This document shows positions 9,677-18,911 of a stretch of DNA of 64,000 nucleotides, piece after piece. The DNA comes from an uncultured Eubacteriales bacterium (lineage in GTDB: Bacteria > Bacillota > Clostridia > Lachnospirales > Lachnospiraceae), in NCBI GenBank assembly GCA_949292785.1, contig CASFBK010000004.1, forward strand, positions 238,870 to 302,869. Direction: 5' to 3'. Both the position numbers and the translations under genes were made by a program. Numbering within the stretch: the stretch's first letter is position 1; every line of letters begins with the position of its first letter. The notes below the pieces were generated by a model. The model did no database searches and was not told the DNA's origin. It saw nothing but the letters and a program-made list of their open reading frames with translations.

Positions 9677-12067
9677 GTGGATAAATATGAATACAAATTA
9701 AAGCTGGAACAGTTAAAAAACCTTGTAGCAGAAAAAGATTATAAGACAGCGGTAGAGATTGCAGATACGATTAATTGGCGTAAAGTAAAAAGTGCATCAA
9801 CCCTTTGTATGGTGGGAGAAATATATGACCGGAATAAGCGGTATGAAGACAGCAGAGAGATTCTTCTGATGGCATATGACCGCTCTTCTGTAGGAAGAAA
9901 TATTATTTATCGTTTGACGTTGGTTGCCCTCAAAATGGGAAATATTGAAGAGGCAAAGGAATATTATGATGAGTTTTTGGAGATTGCGCCTTACGATAAT
10001 CTTCGTTATGTATTGCGATATGAAATTGCCAAGGTAGGCGGAGCCTCTCTTGGAGAACAGATTGATATTTTGGAGGAATTTAAGGAACGGGAATATACCG
10101 AAGAGTGGGCGTTTGAATTGGCATATTTATATCACCGGGCAGGTAACAGTGAGCGTTGTGTTGCAATTTGTGATGAACTGATTTTATGGTTTGGTGATGG
10201 GAAATATGTAGAAAAGGCATTGGAATTAAAGATGCTTTATCAGCCCCTGAATAAGTTTCAGGAAGATAAGTACCGTCAGTTCAAGCATCGAAAAGAGGGA
10301 ATCGTAGAGGTTCGCCCTACCGATATGCTGGAATCCGGAGAAATTGTCCGGGAAACGGTTCAGATTCCCAAGGTGACAGCCAATACAGGTAAGTTCAATA
10401 CGGTGAATCTGCAGGCTGAGCTTGCAAAGAGCATGCAGCAGATTATGGACGCAAGCTCTCAGGAAACCGTAACAGATACGATGGATAACATAAAGAAAAT
10501 GGTAGAGGAAATACCATATCTGCAGATGCCGGCGGAGGAAGAGGGTGCCGAAGAAGAAAAATACGGACACATTGAAAGTGATGAAGAAATTGACGGTTCC
10601 TTGAAAATAAACTTTAAAGAGATGCTGGCGGAAGATTATGACGGACAGATTAGCCTGTTCGTACCGGAAAGCGGCAATCGCGAGCCACAGGTAAACGGAC
10701 AGATGAGCATAGAAGATGTATTGTCAGAGTGGGAAAGAACCAAGCGGGCAGCGGAGGCTGCCATGGAGACCGCAAGACAGAGAAAGCTTGAGTCTGCCAA
10801 AGCAAAGGCACTTCAGGAGGCAGAAGGGATTATGGAGCGCCTGACGGATGTAATGCCGAAGCTGGATGCCGGCGTTTCTCCACAGGAATTGATGGCAGAG
10901 CATTACTTACAGGGAACCGGAGAGCTGCCGGAGGTAGAGCTGCCGGAAGTAGAGCTGCCGGAGGATTTGTTAGAAGAGGAATTGCCATTACCGGAAGAAA
11001 CAGAAGAGCCGGAAGAAACAGAAGAGCTGGGAGAAACAGAAGAGCCGGAAGTAATAGCAGAACCGGAGGATTTAGAAGAACCGCAAGAATTGTCAGAACC
11101 GGAGGAGACCCCGGAAAACGTACCGGAGCCCACCATTGACTTAGCGGAAGTACAGCAGGCTTTAGAAGCAGGAACCATGCAGGCGATAGAAAAAGAACAG
11201 CAGGAACAGCAAGAATCCTCATCAGAGGAATATCTGGAAAGTCTGTTGAAGAATGAAGTGGAGCTTCCGAAAGAAGAGATAGAGCTTGCCAAAATTCAGG
11301 AAGAGCCCATTACAGCGCTGAACGAAGAGCAAAAGGAGATTTTCTCTTATTTTGTTCCGGTTACGGGAATGGAGAAGCAGTTGTGTCAGGTGCTGGAAGG
11401 AACCCTTCACAGACGCGGAAACAGCAATACTTCGGCTACAGGAAATATTCTTATTATGGGCGGAAGAGGAAGCGGAAAGACCGTGCTTGCTACGGATATT
11501 ATCAAAGCAATTCAAAAGAGTAGTAAGCAATCCAATGGAAAGATTGGAAAGATTGCAGCATCATCCCTGAATCAAAAGGATTTGTCCAAGTTGCTGAAAA
11601 AGGTAGCCGGCGGTTATCTGATTATTGAAAAAGCAGGTGACATGTCACAGGAGACCGTAACTAAGTTATCACTGCTGATGGAGCAGGATACACAGGGGCT
11701 TATGATTATTATGGAAGATACCAGAGCAGGAATAGAGAAGGTATTAGGAAGAGATGCAAACTTTACGCGTAAGTTTACGGAAAGGATTAAGATACCGGTG
11801 TTTACCAGTGATGAACTGGTAGAATTCGCCAAGTCATATGCTTTGGAACAGGAATGTGAGATTGACGATATGGGAATACTGGCCTTGTATAACTGCATCA
11901 GCAATATACAAAAGTTAGATGAGGCAACAACATTGACCGAGGTAAAAGAAATCGTAGATACAGCCATAGATCATGCGGACAGGGGCGGGCTTAAGAAATT
12001 ATTTGGCGGAAAGAAATATAGTCCGGAAGGTTATCTGTATTTACGTGAAAAAGATTTTGAAAACTAA
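9677..12067 (+). CDS. TPR protein with acidic repeat region and C-terminal P-loop ATPase domain
   Basis: 796 residues from a GTG start preceded by GAGGTG. Residues 1-190 are helical TPR-like repeats. Residues about 410-500 are a Glu/Pro-rich region with tandem LPEVE and EEPEETEEL-type units, probably extended. From about 590 there is a single nucleotide-binding domain with Walker A GGRGSGKT (about 595-602) and AAA-like fold features through LEQECEIDDMGILALY. I do not know a characterised homologue. The architecture, a repeat-based sensor tethered by an acidic arm to an ATPase, suggests a scaffold or assembly factor. It is 20 bases upstream of glgB and probably cotranscribed, which may hint at a link with glycogen metabolism. 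Confidence 0.8.
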   Translation: MDKYEYKLKLEQLKNLVAEKDYKTAVEIADTINWRKVKSASTLCMVGEIYDRNKRYEDSREILLMAYDRSSVGRNIIYRLTLVALKMGNIEEAKEYYDEFLEIAPYDNLRYVLRYEIAKVGGASLGEQIDILEEFKEREYTEEWAFELAYLYHRAGNSERCVAICDELILWFGDGKYVEKALELKMLYQPLNKFQEDKYRQFKHRKEGIVEVRPTDMLESGEIVRETVQIPKVTANTGKFNTVNLQAELAKSMQQIMDASSQETVTDTMDNIKKMVEEIPYLQMPAEEEGAEEEKYGHIESDEEIDGSLKINFKEMLAEDYDGQISLFVPESGNREPQVNGQMSIEDVLSEWERTKRAAEAAMETARQRKLESAKAKALQEAEGIMERLTDVMPKLDAGVSPQELMAEHYLQGTGELPEVELPEVELPEDLLEEELPLPEETEEPEETEELGETEEPEVIAEPEDLEEPQELSEPEETPENVPEPTIDLAEVQQALEAGTMQAIEKEQQEQQESSSEEYLESLLKNEVELPKEEIELAKIQEEPITALNEEQKEIFSYFVPVTGMEKQLCQVLEGTLHRRGNSNTSATGNILIMGGRGSGKTVLATDIIKAIQKSSKQSNGKIGKIAASSLNQKDLSKLLKKVAGGYLIIEKAGDMSQETVTKLSLLMEQDTQGLMIIMEDTRAGIEKVLGRDANFTRKFTERIKIPVFTSDELVEFAKSYALEQECEIDDMGILALYNCISNIQKLDEATTLTEVKEIVDTAIDHADRGGLKKLFGGKKYSPEGYLYLREKDFEN

Positions 12068-12087
12068 AAGGAACAGGAGTGGGAATT

Positions 12088-13980
12088 ATGGGCAGATTTT
12101 CAGAACTTGATATGTATTATTTTGGGCAGGCGACACACTATGATATTTACCGGAAGCTGGGAGCGCATCCTGTAGTAGAAAAAGGGAAAAAGGGTATCTG
12201 CTTTACCCTGTGGGCGCCTAATGCACAAAAGGTAAGCGTCATTGGCAGCTTTAATAACTGGCAGGAGGATGCTAATGAGATGGAGCGCCTGGAGCCTATG
12301 GGCATTTATGAGGCTTTTATACCGGAAGCGTCCGTAGGAGATATGTACAAATTCTATATAGAGACCCGTGACGGAAGAAAACTTTATAAGGCAGACCCTT
12401 ATGCAAATTATGCGGAGCTTCGTCCCGGTACAGCATCTGTGGTAACGGATATCGAGCATTTTAAATGGACCGATAATAAATGGATGGAAAAGCGGAAAGC
12501 CGTGAAGGATGTACATAGTCAGCCCATGGCGATTTATGAGGTACATCCTGGTTCCTGGATGCGTCATCCGGGCAGAGAGGATGAAGGCTTTTACAGTTAT
12601 CGGGAATTGGCAGAACGCCTGACGGCTTATGTAAAAGAGATGGGATACACCCATGTGGAATTAATGGGAATATCAGAGTATCCTTTCGATGGCTCCTGGG
12701 GCTATCAGGTAACCGGATATTATGCACCGACTGCACGGTATGGTACGCCGGAGGATTTTGCATACCTGGTAGATTATCTCCATAAAAATAATATTGGTGT
12801 GATTTTAGACTGGGTACCGGCTCATTTCCCGAAGGATGCCCATGGACTTGCGGAGTTTGACGGTACCTGTTTATATGAATATGCAGACCCAAAGAAAGGG
12901 GAGCATCCGGACTGGGGAACCAAGATTTTTGATTATGGAAAAAATGAAGTGAAGAACTTCCTCATTGGAAGCGCTTTGATGTGGATAGAGCATTATCATA
13001 TAGACGGACTGCGTGTAGATGCAGTTGCATCTATGTTGTATCTTGATTATGGTAAGCAGGATGGGCAGTGGGTTGCCAATGAATATGGCGGCAATAAGAA
13101 CCTGGAAGCAATCGAGTTCTTTAAGCATATTAACACATTGATTCTGGGAAGAAATCCGGGAGCCGTGATGATTGCAGAAGAATCTACTGCATGGCCGAAG
13201 GTTACAGGTTCTGTAGAAGAAGACGGACTGAACTTTAGCTTTAAGTGGAATATGGGATGGATGCATGATTTCCTGGATTATATGAAGCTGGACCCATATT
13301 TTAGAAAAGATAATCACAATAAGATGACCTTTGCTATGAGCTATAACAGCAGCGAAAATTATATTCTGGTATTGTCTCATGATGAAGTAGTACATTTAAA
13401 ATGCTCTATGATTAACAAAATGCCGGGAGAGGGAGAAGATAAGTTTTCCAATCTTAAGGCAGGATATGCCTTTATGATGGGACATCCGGGTAAAAAGCTT
13501 CTGTTTATGGGACAGGAATTTGGACAGCTCCGTGAATGGAGTGAGGAACGGGAGCTGGACTGGTTTTTATTAGCAGAAGACAGCCATAAACAGCTTCAGA
13601 CCTTTGTAAAAGATTTGCTGCATATATACACAAAATATCCGGCAATGTACGAAGCAGATACAGATTGGGATAATTTTGAATGGATTAATGCGGATGATGC
13701 ATACCGCAGTGTTTTCAGCTTTGTGAGAAAGAGTAAGAGCGGCAGAAGAAATCTGCTGTTTGTATGCAACTTTACTCCGGTGGCACGAGAGGATTACCGG
13801 GTAGGCGTACCAAAGAGAAAGCAGTATAAGCTGATTTTTAACAGTGATGAGGAAAAGTATGGTGGAACAGGCGAAAAGCGCCCGCTTACTTATAAGGCAG
13901 TGAAAAAGGAGTGCGATAACCGGGAATTTTCCTTTGCGTATCCTTTGCCGGCATATGGTGTGGCAGTGTTTGAGTATTAG
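12088..13980 (+). CDS. glgB: 1,4-alpha-glucan branching enzyme
   Basis: 630 residues from the ATG at 12088, preferred over a GTG at 12079 that lies inside the ribosome site CAGGAG. The enzyme makes alpha-1,6 branches in glycogen. An N-terminal carbohydrate-binding fold (IGSFNNWQ) leads into a GH13 barrel with the nucleophile Asp in GLRVDAVASM, the acid/base Glu in MIAEES and the third carboxylate in LSHDEV. The C-terminal all-beta domain ends VAVFEY. Length matches the family. No other glg genes are adjacent, so the remainder of glycogen synthesis is encoded elsewhere. Confidence 0.95.
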   Translation: MGRFSELDMYYFGQATHYDIYRKLGAHPVVEKGKKGICFTLWAPNAQKVSVIGSFNNWQEDANEMERLEPMGIYEAFIPEASVGDMYKFYIETRDGRKLYKADPYANYAELRPGTASVVTDIEHFKWTDNKWMEKRKAVKDVHSQPMAIYEVHPGSWMRHPGREDEGFYSYRELAERLTAYVKEMGYTHVELMGISEYPFDGSWGYQVTGYYAPTARYGTPEDFAYLVDYLHKNNIGVILDWVPAHFPKDAHGLAEFDGTCLYEYADPKKGEHPDWGTKIFDYGKNEVKNFLIGSALMWIEHYHIDGLRVDAVASMLYLDYGKQDGQWVANEYGGNKNLEAIEFFKHINTLILGRNPGAVMIAEESTAWPKVTGSVEEDGLNFSFKWNMGWMHDFLDYMKLDPYFRKDNHNKMTFAMSYNSSENYILVLSHDEVVHLKCSMINKMPGEGEDKFSNLKAGYAFMMGHPGKKLLFMGQEFGQLREWSEERELDWFLLAEDSHKQLQTFVKDLLHIYTKYPAMYEADTDWDNFEWINADDAYRSVFSFVRKSKSGRRNLLFVCNFTPVAREDYRVGVPKRKQYKLIFNSDEEKYGGTGEKRPLTYKAVKKECDNREFSFAYPLPAYGVAVFEY

Positions 13981-14030
13981 AACGTGAAACAGAGAGTTTT
14001 GTGCAAAAAACAGAAATAAAGACAAATTAT

Positions 14031-14073
14031 TGTGCAGACTGCACTGTTGAAAAGCATAGTTAGTCGATATAAT
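14031..14073 (+). promoter_or_regulatory. Type A operator and promoter of the first ABC operon
   Basis: Palindrome TGTGC-AGACT-GCACT (14031-14045) followed by TATAAT (14068-14073). The operator centre is 30 bases from the -10 start, so it covers the -35 position (weak TGTTGA at 14045), about -42 relative to transcription start. That is the position of a class II activator. The site is nearly identical to the one before allE (18796), with identical spacing. Confidence 0.7.
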
Positions 14074-14096
14074 AAACCTAAGTTAAGGGATGACAA

Positions 14097-14130
14097 AGAC
14101 GTCAAAAAAGTTTTTGTCGTCTCTTTTTTT
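14097..14130 (+). terminator. Leader terminator hairpin of the ABC operon
   Basis: AGACGTCAAAAA pairs with TTTTTGTCGTCT (one mismatch, 2-base loop) and is followed by C and seven T. It begins about 17 bases after the predicted start of transcription and precedes the ribosome site, so transcripts would stop unless antiterminated. Confidence 0.65.
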
Positions 14131-14184
14131 GGTTATTCCATGAAGTAAACCAAATCTAAAAATAAGAGGAAGGAGAGAAATGAT

Positions 14185-14955
14185 ATGTTATATGTAGATC
14201 ATTTATCCAAAAGCTTTTTAGATGAGAATGGAAATGAAAAGATTGTTTTGGATGACATTTCTTTTTTGGTAAAAGACCACGAATTTGTCTGTGTATTAGG
14301 AAAAAGCGGATGTGGAAAGAGTACGTTGCTTAGTATATTAGCCGGGTTTGCGGCGCCAACAAGAGGAGACTGCTGGATAGATTCAGAAGAAATCAAAAAG
14401 CCTTCACAAAGCAGAGGCGTCGTATTTCAGGAACATGCGTTATGTCCATGGTATACTGTTTTAGAAAATGTAGCATTTGGACCATCTGTGAATAAGAAAA
14501 AGAATGCAAAAGAGATTGCAATGAAATATGTAAAAATGGTGGGGATGGAAGAATATGCAGGTTATTATCCGGCAAGTCTTTCCGGTGGTATGAAACAGAG
14601 AGTTGGTATTGCAAGAGCTCTGGCAAACAATCCGGATATGCTGCTGATGGATGAGCCTTTTTCGGCACTGGACCCTTTTACCAGAGAAAATATGAGAAAA
14701 GAGCTGTTAAACATCTGGGAAAAGGAAAAGACAACCGTTTTGTTTATTACACATAGCGTTCCTGAGGCGGTTTACTTAGCCGACAGAATTATTATGTTGA
14801 AGAATGGAAAGATTGCAGTAAACGAAAAAATTGATATTCCAAGAGACAGAGAAATGAATCATCCGAAGTTCGTTGGGTATGTCAATCGTTACGAAGAAAT
14901 GCTGGCGGAAGGGCAGGCAGAACATGTAAATAAGACCATAATCACAAATGATTAA
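14185..14955 (+). CDS. ABC transporter ATPase (nitrate/sulfonate/taurine/ureide class)
   Basis: 256 residues. Walker A GKSGCGKST, signature LSGGMKQRVGIARAL and Walker B MLLMDEPFSALD are intact, and the sequence belongs to the SsuB/TauB class of importers. Ribosome site AGGAAGGAG. It energises the permease at 14973, with the binding protein at 15876. The substrate is not visible from the ATPase. Because its promoter shares the type A operator with the allE ureide operon, import of allantoin or another ureide is the best guess. Confidence 0.9.
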   Translation: MLYVDHLSKSFLDENGNEKIVLDDISFLVKDHEFVCVLGKSGCGKSTLLSILAGFAAPTRGDCWIDSEEIKKPSQSRGVVFQEHALCPWYTVLENVAFGPSVNKKKNAKEIAMKYVKMVGMEEYAGYYPASLSGGMKQRVGIARALANNPDMLLMDEPFSALDPFTRENMRKELLNIWEKEKTTVLFITHSVPEAVYLADRIIMLKNGKIAVNEKIDIPRDREMNHPKFVGYVNRYEEMLAEGQAEHVNKTIITND

Positions 14956-14972
14956 GAAAAGAGGTGCTGACT

Positions 14973-15803
14973 ATGGCAAGGATAAAAGAAGAAAATTCCA
15001 TAAAAAAGAAAAAGAGCGAAAAAAGATATAAGGTGTTAAATGTAGTTTCAATCGTAATGTTTCTGGTAATCTGGCAGATATGCAGTACCATGAATGAAAC
15101 GGCCCAATGGATGAATCCAAATTTCCTGCCCGGACCCATTAATATTCTTCAGACGGCAGCGGAGTATATTCAGAAGGGAACTTTGCTTGCACATATCTTC
15201 GCGAGCCTGCGGAGAGTGCTGATTGGATTTTTGGGAGGAACACTTTTAGCTGTTGTTGTAGGCTATATTTGTTGCAGTAATAAGGCAGTTTCTAACATAG
15301 TTGACCCAATTTTTAACTTTATCGGACCGATTCCGGCGTATGCATTTATGCCATTGTTTATTATCTGGTTCGGGATTGGAGAGCTTCCCAAATACATTAT
15401 GATTGGATATGTTACGTTCTTTCCAATGCTTTCCTATACGAGAGAAGGAATTAATAATATTGACCCGGCATTGATACGAATGGCACTGAGTCTTGGAGCT
15501 TCGCCCTGGCAGATATTTTATAAGATAACAATAAAAGCGGCATTGCCAACGGTAATAGCAGGTATGAAAACAAGTCTGGCACTCATATTTTCAGGACTGG
15601 TCGTAGCAGAGATGATGGGCTCGGCAACCGGTTTAGGCTATATTATTGTAGATTCCAAAAATTATTTCCGGGTTTCTGATATGTTTATGTCGATGTTTTT
15701 GATTGCAGCATTGTATCTGGTAATTTACTTCTTCATTAGTTTTATAGAAAACAGGCTGTTTAAATGGAAAAAGACAGGGATTGGTGCAGCAGTAGATAAC
15801 TAA
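14973..15803 (+). CDS. ABC transporter permease
   Basis: 276 residues from the ATG at 14973; the upstream GTG at 14964 lies within the ribosome site AAAGAGG and is unlikely. Six hydrophobic segments and the EAA-type loop MALSLGASPWQIFYKITIKAALP, shared with SsuC/TauC permeases, place it as the membrane subunit for the ATPase at 14185. The charged N-terminal 25 residues are cytoplasmic. Confidence 0.9.
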   Translation: MARIKEENSIKKKKSEKRYKVLNVVSIVMFLVIWQICSTMNETAQWMNPNFLPGPINILQTAAEYIQKGTLLAHIFASLRRVLIGFLGGTLLAVVVGYICCSNKAVSNIVDPIFNFIGPIPAYAFMPLFIIWFGIGELPKYIMIGYVTFFPMLSYTREGINNIDPALIRMALSLGASPWQIFYKITIKAALPTVIAGMKTSLALIFSGLVVAEMMGSATGLGYIIVDSKNYFRVSDMFMSMFLIAALYLVIYFFISFIENRLFKWKKTGIGAAVDN

Positions 15804-15875
15804 AACGCAGTTCACAGGGTTTTAATTACAGCAAAGTGTAATTTTAATAAAAAAGAAACAAAGGAGAGGAATATT

Positions 15876-16955
15876 ATGAAAAAAATGATGAAAAAACTTT
15901 TAGCAACAGGACTGACAGTGACAATGATGGCTGCAATGGCTGGCTGCGGAGGGAATACCCAAACCGCGTCAACGGAGAAATCTAAAACAGAAAGCACGAA
16001 GGAAGGTTCCGGTGAATTAACACCTGTCACTGTATATGCAATTAATGATCCGCAGATGTCGGCTGCTTATTATGTAGCGCTGGACCAGGGATATTTTGAG
16101 GAAGAAGGTCTTGATGTAACAACGGAAGTTGTAGCCAGTGGTCCTGACCTTGCAAGTTATGTAGCCAATGGTTCTAATGTTATTGCAATGGGTACCATGT
16201 ACAATTTATACGGCTGGCTGGAGAATAATGTTCCAATGAAAGCGGTTGTTCCTGTATGTAACATCGGCGGTACGCAGTCCTGTGCAATTCGTGAAGGGCT
16301 TGAAATCACAGAGGATAATGTATCAGAGCTTGAAGGGTTGACGGTTGGTATGGTTCCCGGAACAGAAGCATACCTTGCCATTGAAAAACTTTATGAGGAA
16401 TATGGACTTAATAAAGATTCCTTAACATTTGTAAACCTATCCGCATCAGAGCAGGTTGCAGCCCTTACTTCAGGACAAATTGATATTATGGTATGTTGGG
16501 AGCCATTTGTGACAAATGCAGTTTTACAGGGGGCACACTATCTCTGCTCGGGAACAAAAAATTATGTGGCTGATCCTGAAAATGGTAAGGACGTAAATTA
16601 CTGTCAGATTTACACCAGCTTAGAGGCTTCCGAGGACGTAATTGAGAATAATCCGGAAATTTTAGAAAAGATGATTGTGGCATTAAATAAGGGAACCGAT
16701 TTTATCAATGACAACCGAACAGAAGCAATTAGTATTTTAGCTCCGATCTATGAGATGGATGAAGATTTGTTAGAGATTATTATGAGTGAAAATGATTATA
16801 CAACTGTTGTTGACGACAATTTTATTGAAGCATGCCAAAGCGTTGCGGAATTTGCCGTAGAAGAAGAGGTAACTACAACTGTATTCACCGCTGAGGACTA
16901 TGCAGACTGGAGTATTTTAGAATCTGTATTGCCTGAAAAAGTAACAGCAAAATAG
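15876..16955 (+). CDS. Substrate-binding lipoprotein of the first ABC importer (NMT1/SsuA-like)
   Basis: 359 residues with a lipoprotein signal peptide ending MAAMAGC (Cys24). The mature protein follows the NMT1/SsuA-like fold: AAYYVALDQGYFEEEGLDV near the start, EGLTVGMVPGTEAYLA in the middle, and a WEPF motif in the second lobe. These proteins bind small anions, pyrimidines or ureides. It is less TauA-like than the protein at 24975, which argues that the two importers of the island have different substrates. It ends the operon at a hairpin (17015). Confidence 0.85.
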   Translation: MKKMMKKLLATGLTVTMMAAMAGCGGNTQTASTEKSKTESTKEGSGELTPVTVYAINDPQMSAAYYVALDQGYFEEEGLDVTTEVVASGPDLASYVANGSNVIAMGTMYNLYGWLENNVPMKAVVPVCNIGGTQSCAIREGLEITEDNVSELEGLTVGMVPGTEAYLAIEKLYEEYGLNKDSLTFVNLSASEQVAALTSGQIDIMVCWEPFVTNAVLQGAHYLCSGTKNYVADPENGKDVNYCQIYTSLEASEDVIENNPEILEKMIVALNKGTDFINDNRTEAISILAPIYEMDEDLLEIIMSENDYTTVVDDNFIEACQSVAEFAVEEEVTTTVFTAEDYADWSILESVLPEKVTAK

Positions 16956-16979
16956 CTTTAACATTTAAAATAAAAAGAG

Positions 16980-16994
16980 ATTCGCTGAACGAAT
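16980..16994. promoter_or_regulatory. Inverted repeat upstream of pucR-A
   Basis: ATTCG-CTGAA-CGAAT, perfect 5-base arms, 86 bases before the PucR start. It differs from the GTGC operators of the island, so it could be an autoregulatory site or chance. Confidence 0.25.
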
Positions 16995-17014
16995 ATTTTC
17001 ATAGGGCGGCTAAG

Positions 17015-17047
17015 AACCTGTTTTTCGAAAGAAAAGACAGGTTTTTG
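17015..17047 (+). terminator. Terminator between the first ABC operon and pucR-A
   Basis: AACCTGTTTTTC pairs with GAAAAGACAGGTT (one bulge), followed by TTTTTGG. It would end the ABC transcript; some readthrough could feed the regulator gene. Confidence 0.65.
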
Positions 17048-17079
17048 GCGCATTTAAAATAAGGAAGGAGATTCGTGAT

Positions 17080-18762
17080 ATGTCTATTACAATAAAACAT
17101 TTATTAAAACAGATTACGCATAATGAAATGACTTGTGTGGCAGGGGAAAATGGTCTGGATGCAAGAATTGAAAATGTCACCGTTATTGACAGTCCGGAAA
17201 TCCTTAACTGGCTGCGGGGAGGAGAGCTGGTGGTTTCAACCGGTTATGTTTCCTATAACAATACGGCAATCTTAAATGGACTAATCGCGGGACTTAAGGA
17301 AAAGGGCGCGGTTGGTCTGGGGATAAAAGTAAATCGTTATTATCGTGATGTTCCGGAGATTTTGATTGAAGAAGGAAACAGACTCGGATTTCCGGTTTTT
17401 GCAATTTCATACGAAATGCGAATGTCGGACATTATGAAGTTAGTATATGCTAACTTCTTCACCGATTCCATGAGCAAGATAGAAAAAGAAAATCTTTTAT
17501 ATCAGCAGGTAACAAAAGCAATCTTATCCGGTGAAAATATGGATGCAGCAGTATTTAATATATCTCTTGCTTTTCGCAATCCCGTAGTTTTACTGGATGA
17601 AAGTTTTAATCTGTTGTCTTTTGAAAATCATGAGGACAATAAGATTGCGGTTGAAGATTATTTGAATCTTTCTGGTGTAGAAGCAGTCTTTACAAAGTTT
17701 GACTGTCAAAATCTGATAGATTATTATAATGAAAATCAGTTCCGGCTTCACCGGATAAGTATCAGTAACGGAGAAGGAAACATAAATGTGATGATAAGCC
17801 CTGTTGCGATTGATAAAAATCTCAAAGGTTTTCTTGGGGTTGTTGAGACGATACACGAAGTACCAAAGGAAGAATATACCATTCTTGAAAACAGCGCCGG
17901 AGTGCTTGCAATTTATTTATTACAAAAAGAATTGCAAAATGAAAACAGGCGTTTTACACAGGAAGGATTTTTGACAAATGTATTAATGAATCACAATACT
18001 ACGGATGAAATGATTCAGCAATATTGTGATGTTTGGAATTTCGATTTTACCAAAAAGAGAATTTGTATGTTTTTTGAGATGGAAGGGTTTCAAAGGCTGA
18101 CATTTTATAAAAGAAAAGAGATTACGGAAAACTTTGAGCGTGCGGTGAAACAGACCACATATGAGAATAAATGTCTGGAATATGTAATTCCTTTTCGGGA
18201 TGGATTTATTGTATATCATCTGTATAGTGAGGAGCATACGGACAGGCTAATCAGAGAGAATACGGAGATTGCGGTAGAAAGGATACTTGGAGTCCTTTTA
18301 AAAATGGAGATACCAATAAAGATTAGTGTCAGCGCAACTGGCCGCTCCCTTCATCATATTTCGGAATCTTTCAGACAGGTCATTGAAGGAATTCGTTTAG
18401 GAAGAATTATTTTCCCGGAGAAAAATGTTTACTACTACGGAGATATGATGATTTATGATTTACTTGGAAATGCGATTTCTCTTGATCATCTGCTGTCAAT
18501 ATACAACAATACGGTGGTGGAATTAGATGTGTTTGACCGTGAGAACAACACAGATTTTTTGCAGACATTAGAAGCGTTTCTGGAGAATAATTGTAATACT
18601 TCAAAAGCGGCGCAAAAGCTGCACCTGCATAGAAATACAATGATGTGCCGTGTGGAGAGAATAGAAGATATATTGCAGGTTGATTTGAAAGTACCGGAGG
18701 TAATATTTAATCTGCGATTGGGAATCAGAGCAAAGAAAATCTTACAGAGTTACCATCAATAA
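17080..18762 (+). CDS. PucR-family transcriptional regulator A
   Basis: 560 residues. The N-terminal 120 residues form the PucR domain (IENVTVIDSPEILNWLRGGE), the centre is a GAF-like sensor region, and the C-terminal 50 residues hold the PucR-type helix-turn-helix with NTSKAAQKLHLHRNTMMCRV. PucR proteins activate purine and ureide catabolism in Bacillus. It sits between the ABC operon and the allE operon, whose promoters share the type A operator, so it is the natural candidate to bind that sequence. The effector could be a ureide such as allantoin. Binding is inference. Confidence 0.85.
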   Translation: MSITIKHLLKQITHNEMTCVAGENGLDARIENVTVIDSPEILNWLRGGELVVSTGYVSYNNTAILNGLIAGLKEKGAVGLGIKVNRYYRDVPEILIEEGNRLGFPVFAISYEMRMSDIMKLVYANFFTDSMSKIEKENLLYQQVTKAILSGENMDAAVFNISLAFRNPVVLLDESFNLLSFENHEDNKIAVEDYLNLSGVEAVFTKFDCQNLIDYYNENQFRLHRISISNGEGNINVMISPVAIDKNLKGFLGVVETIHEVPKEEYTILENSAGVLAIYLLQKELQNENRRFTQEGFLTNVLMNHNTTDEMIQQYCDVWNFDFTKKRICMFFEMEGFQRLTFYKRKEITENFERAVKQTTYENKCLEYVIPFRDGFIVYHLYSEEHTDRLIRENTEIAVERILGVLLKMEIPIKISVSATGRSLHHISESFRQVIEGIRLGRIIFPEKNVYYYGDMMIYDLLGNAISLDHLLSIYNNTVVELDVFDRENNTDFLQTLEAFLENNCNTSKAAQKLHLHRNTMMCRVERIEDILQVDLKVPEVIFNLRLGIRAKKILQSYHQ

Positions 18763-18795
18763 ACAGTGCACTTTGGGTTAAAATCCGGGAAACAA

Positions 18796-18838
18796 TGTGC
18801 AAACTGCACTAAACATAAGAAACGTATGTGTTTATAAT
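18796..18838 (+). promoter_or_regulatory. Type A operator and promoter of the ureide operon
   Basis: Palindrome TGTGC-AAACT-GCACT (18796-18810) and TATAAT (18833-18838), centre to -10 distance 30 bases, the same as at 14031. There is no good -35 hexamer, consistent with activator dependence. A further short palindrome AGTGCACT lies at 18765-18772. Confidence 0.7.
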
Positions 18839-18849
18839 AAAACCAGGTA

Positions 18850-18890
18850 GAGGCGATGAGGTTTCTATAAGAAACTTCGCGCCTCATTTT
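18850..18890 (+). terminator. Leader hairpin of the ureide operon
   Basis: GAGGCG/CGCCTC outer stem and GTTTC/GAAAC inner stem with a small internal loop, followed by ATTTTAG. Starts only about 5 bases after the predicted transcript start. U-tract short, so termination may be weak. Confidence 0.45.
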
Positions 18891-18911
18891 AGTTCATAGG
18901 AGGATGATAAT

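Noticed and set aside
10903-11292. Ser-rich minus-strand frame opposite the acidic region of the TPR/P-loop gene
   Set aside because: It is the complement of the Glu/Pro-rich repeats, has no ribosome site, and is an expected shadow frame.
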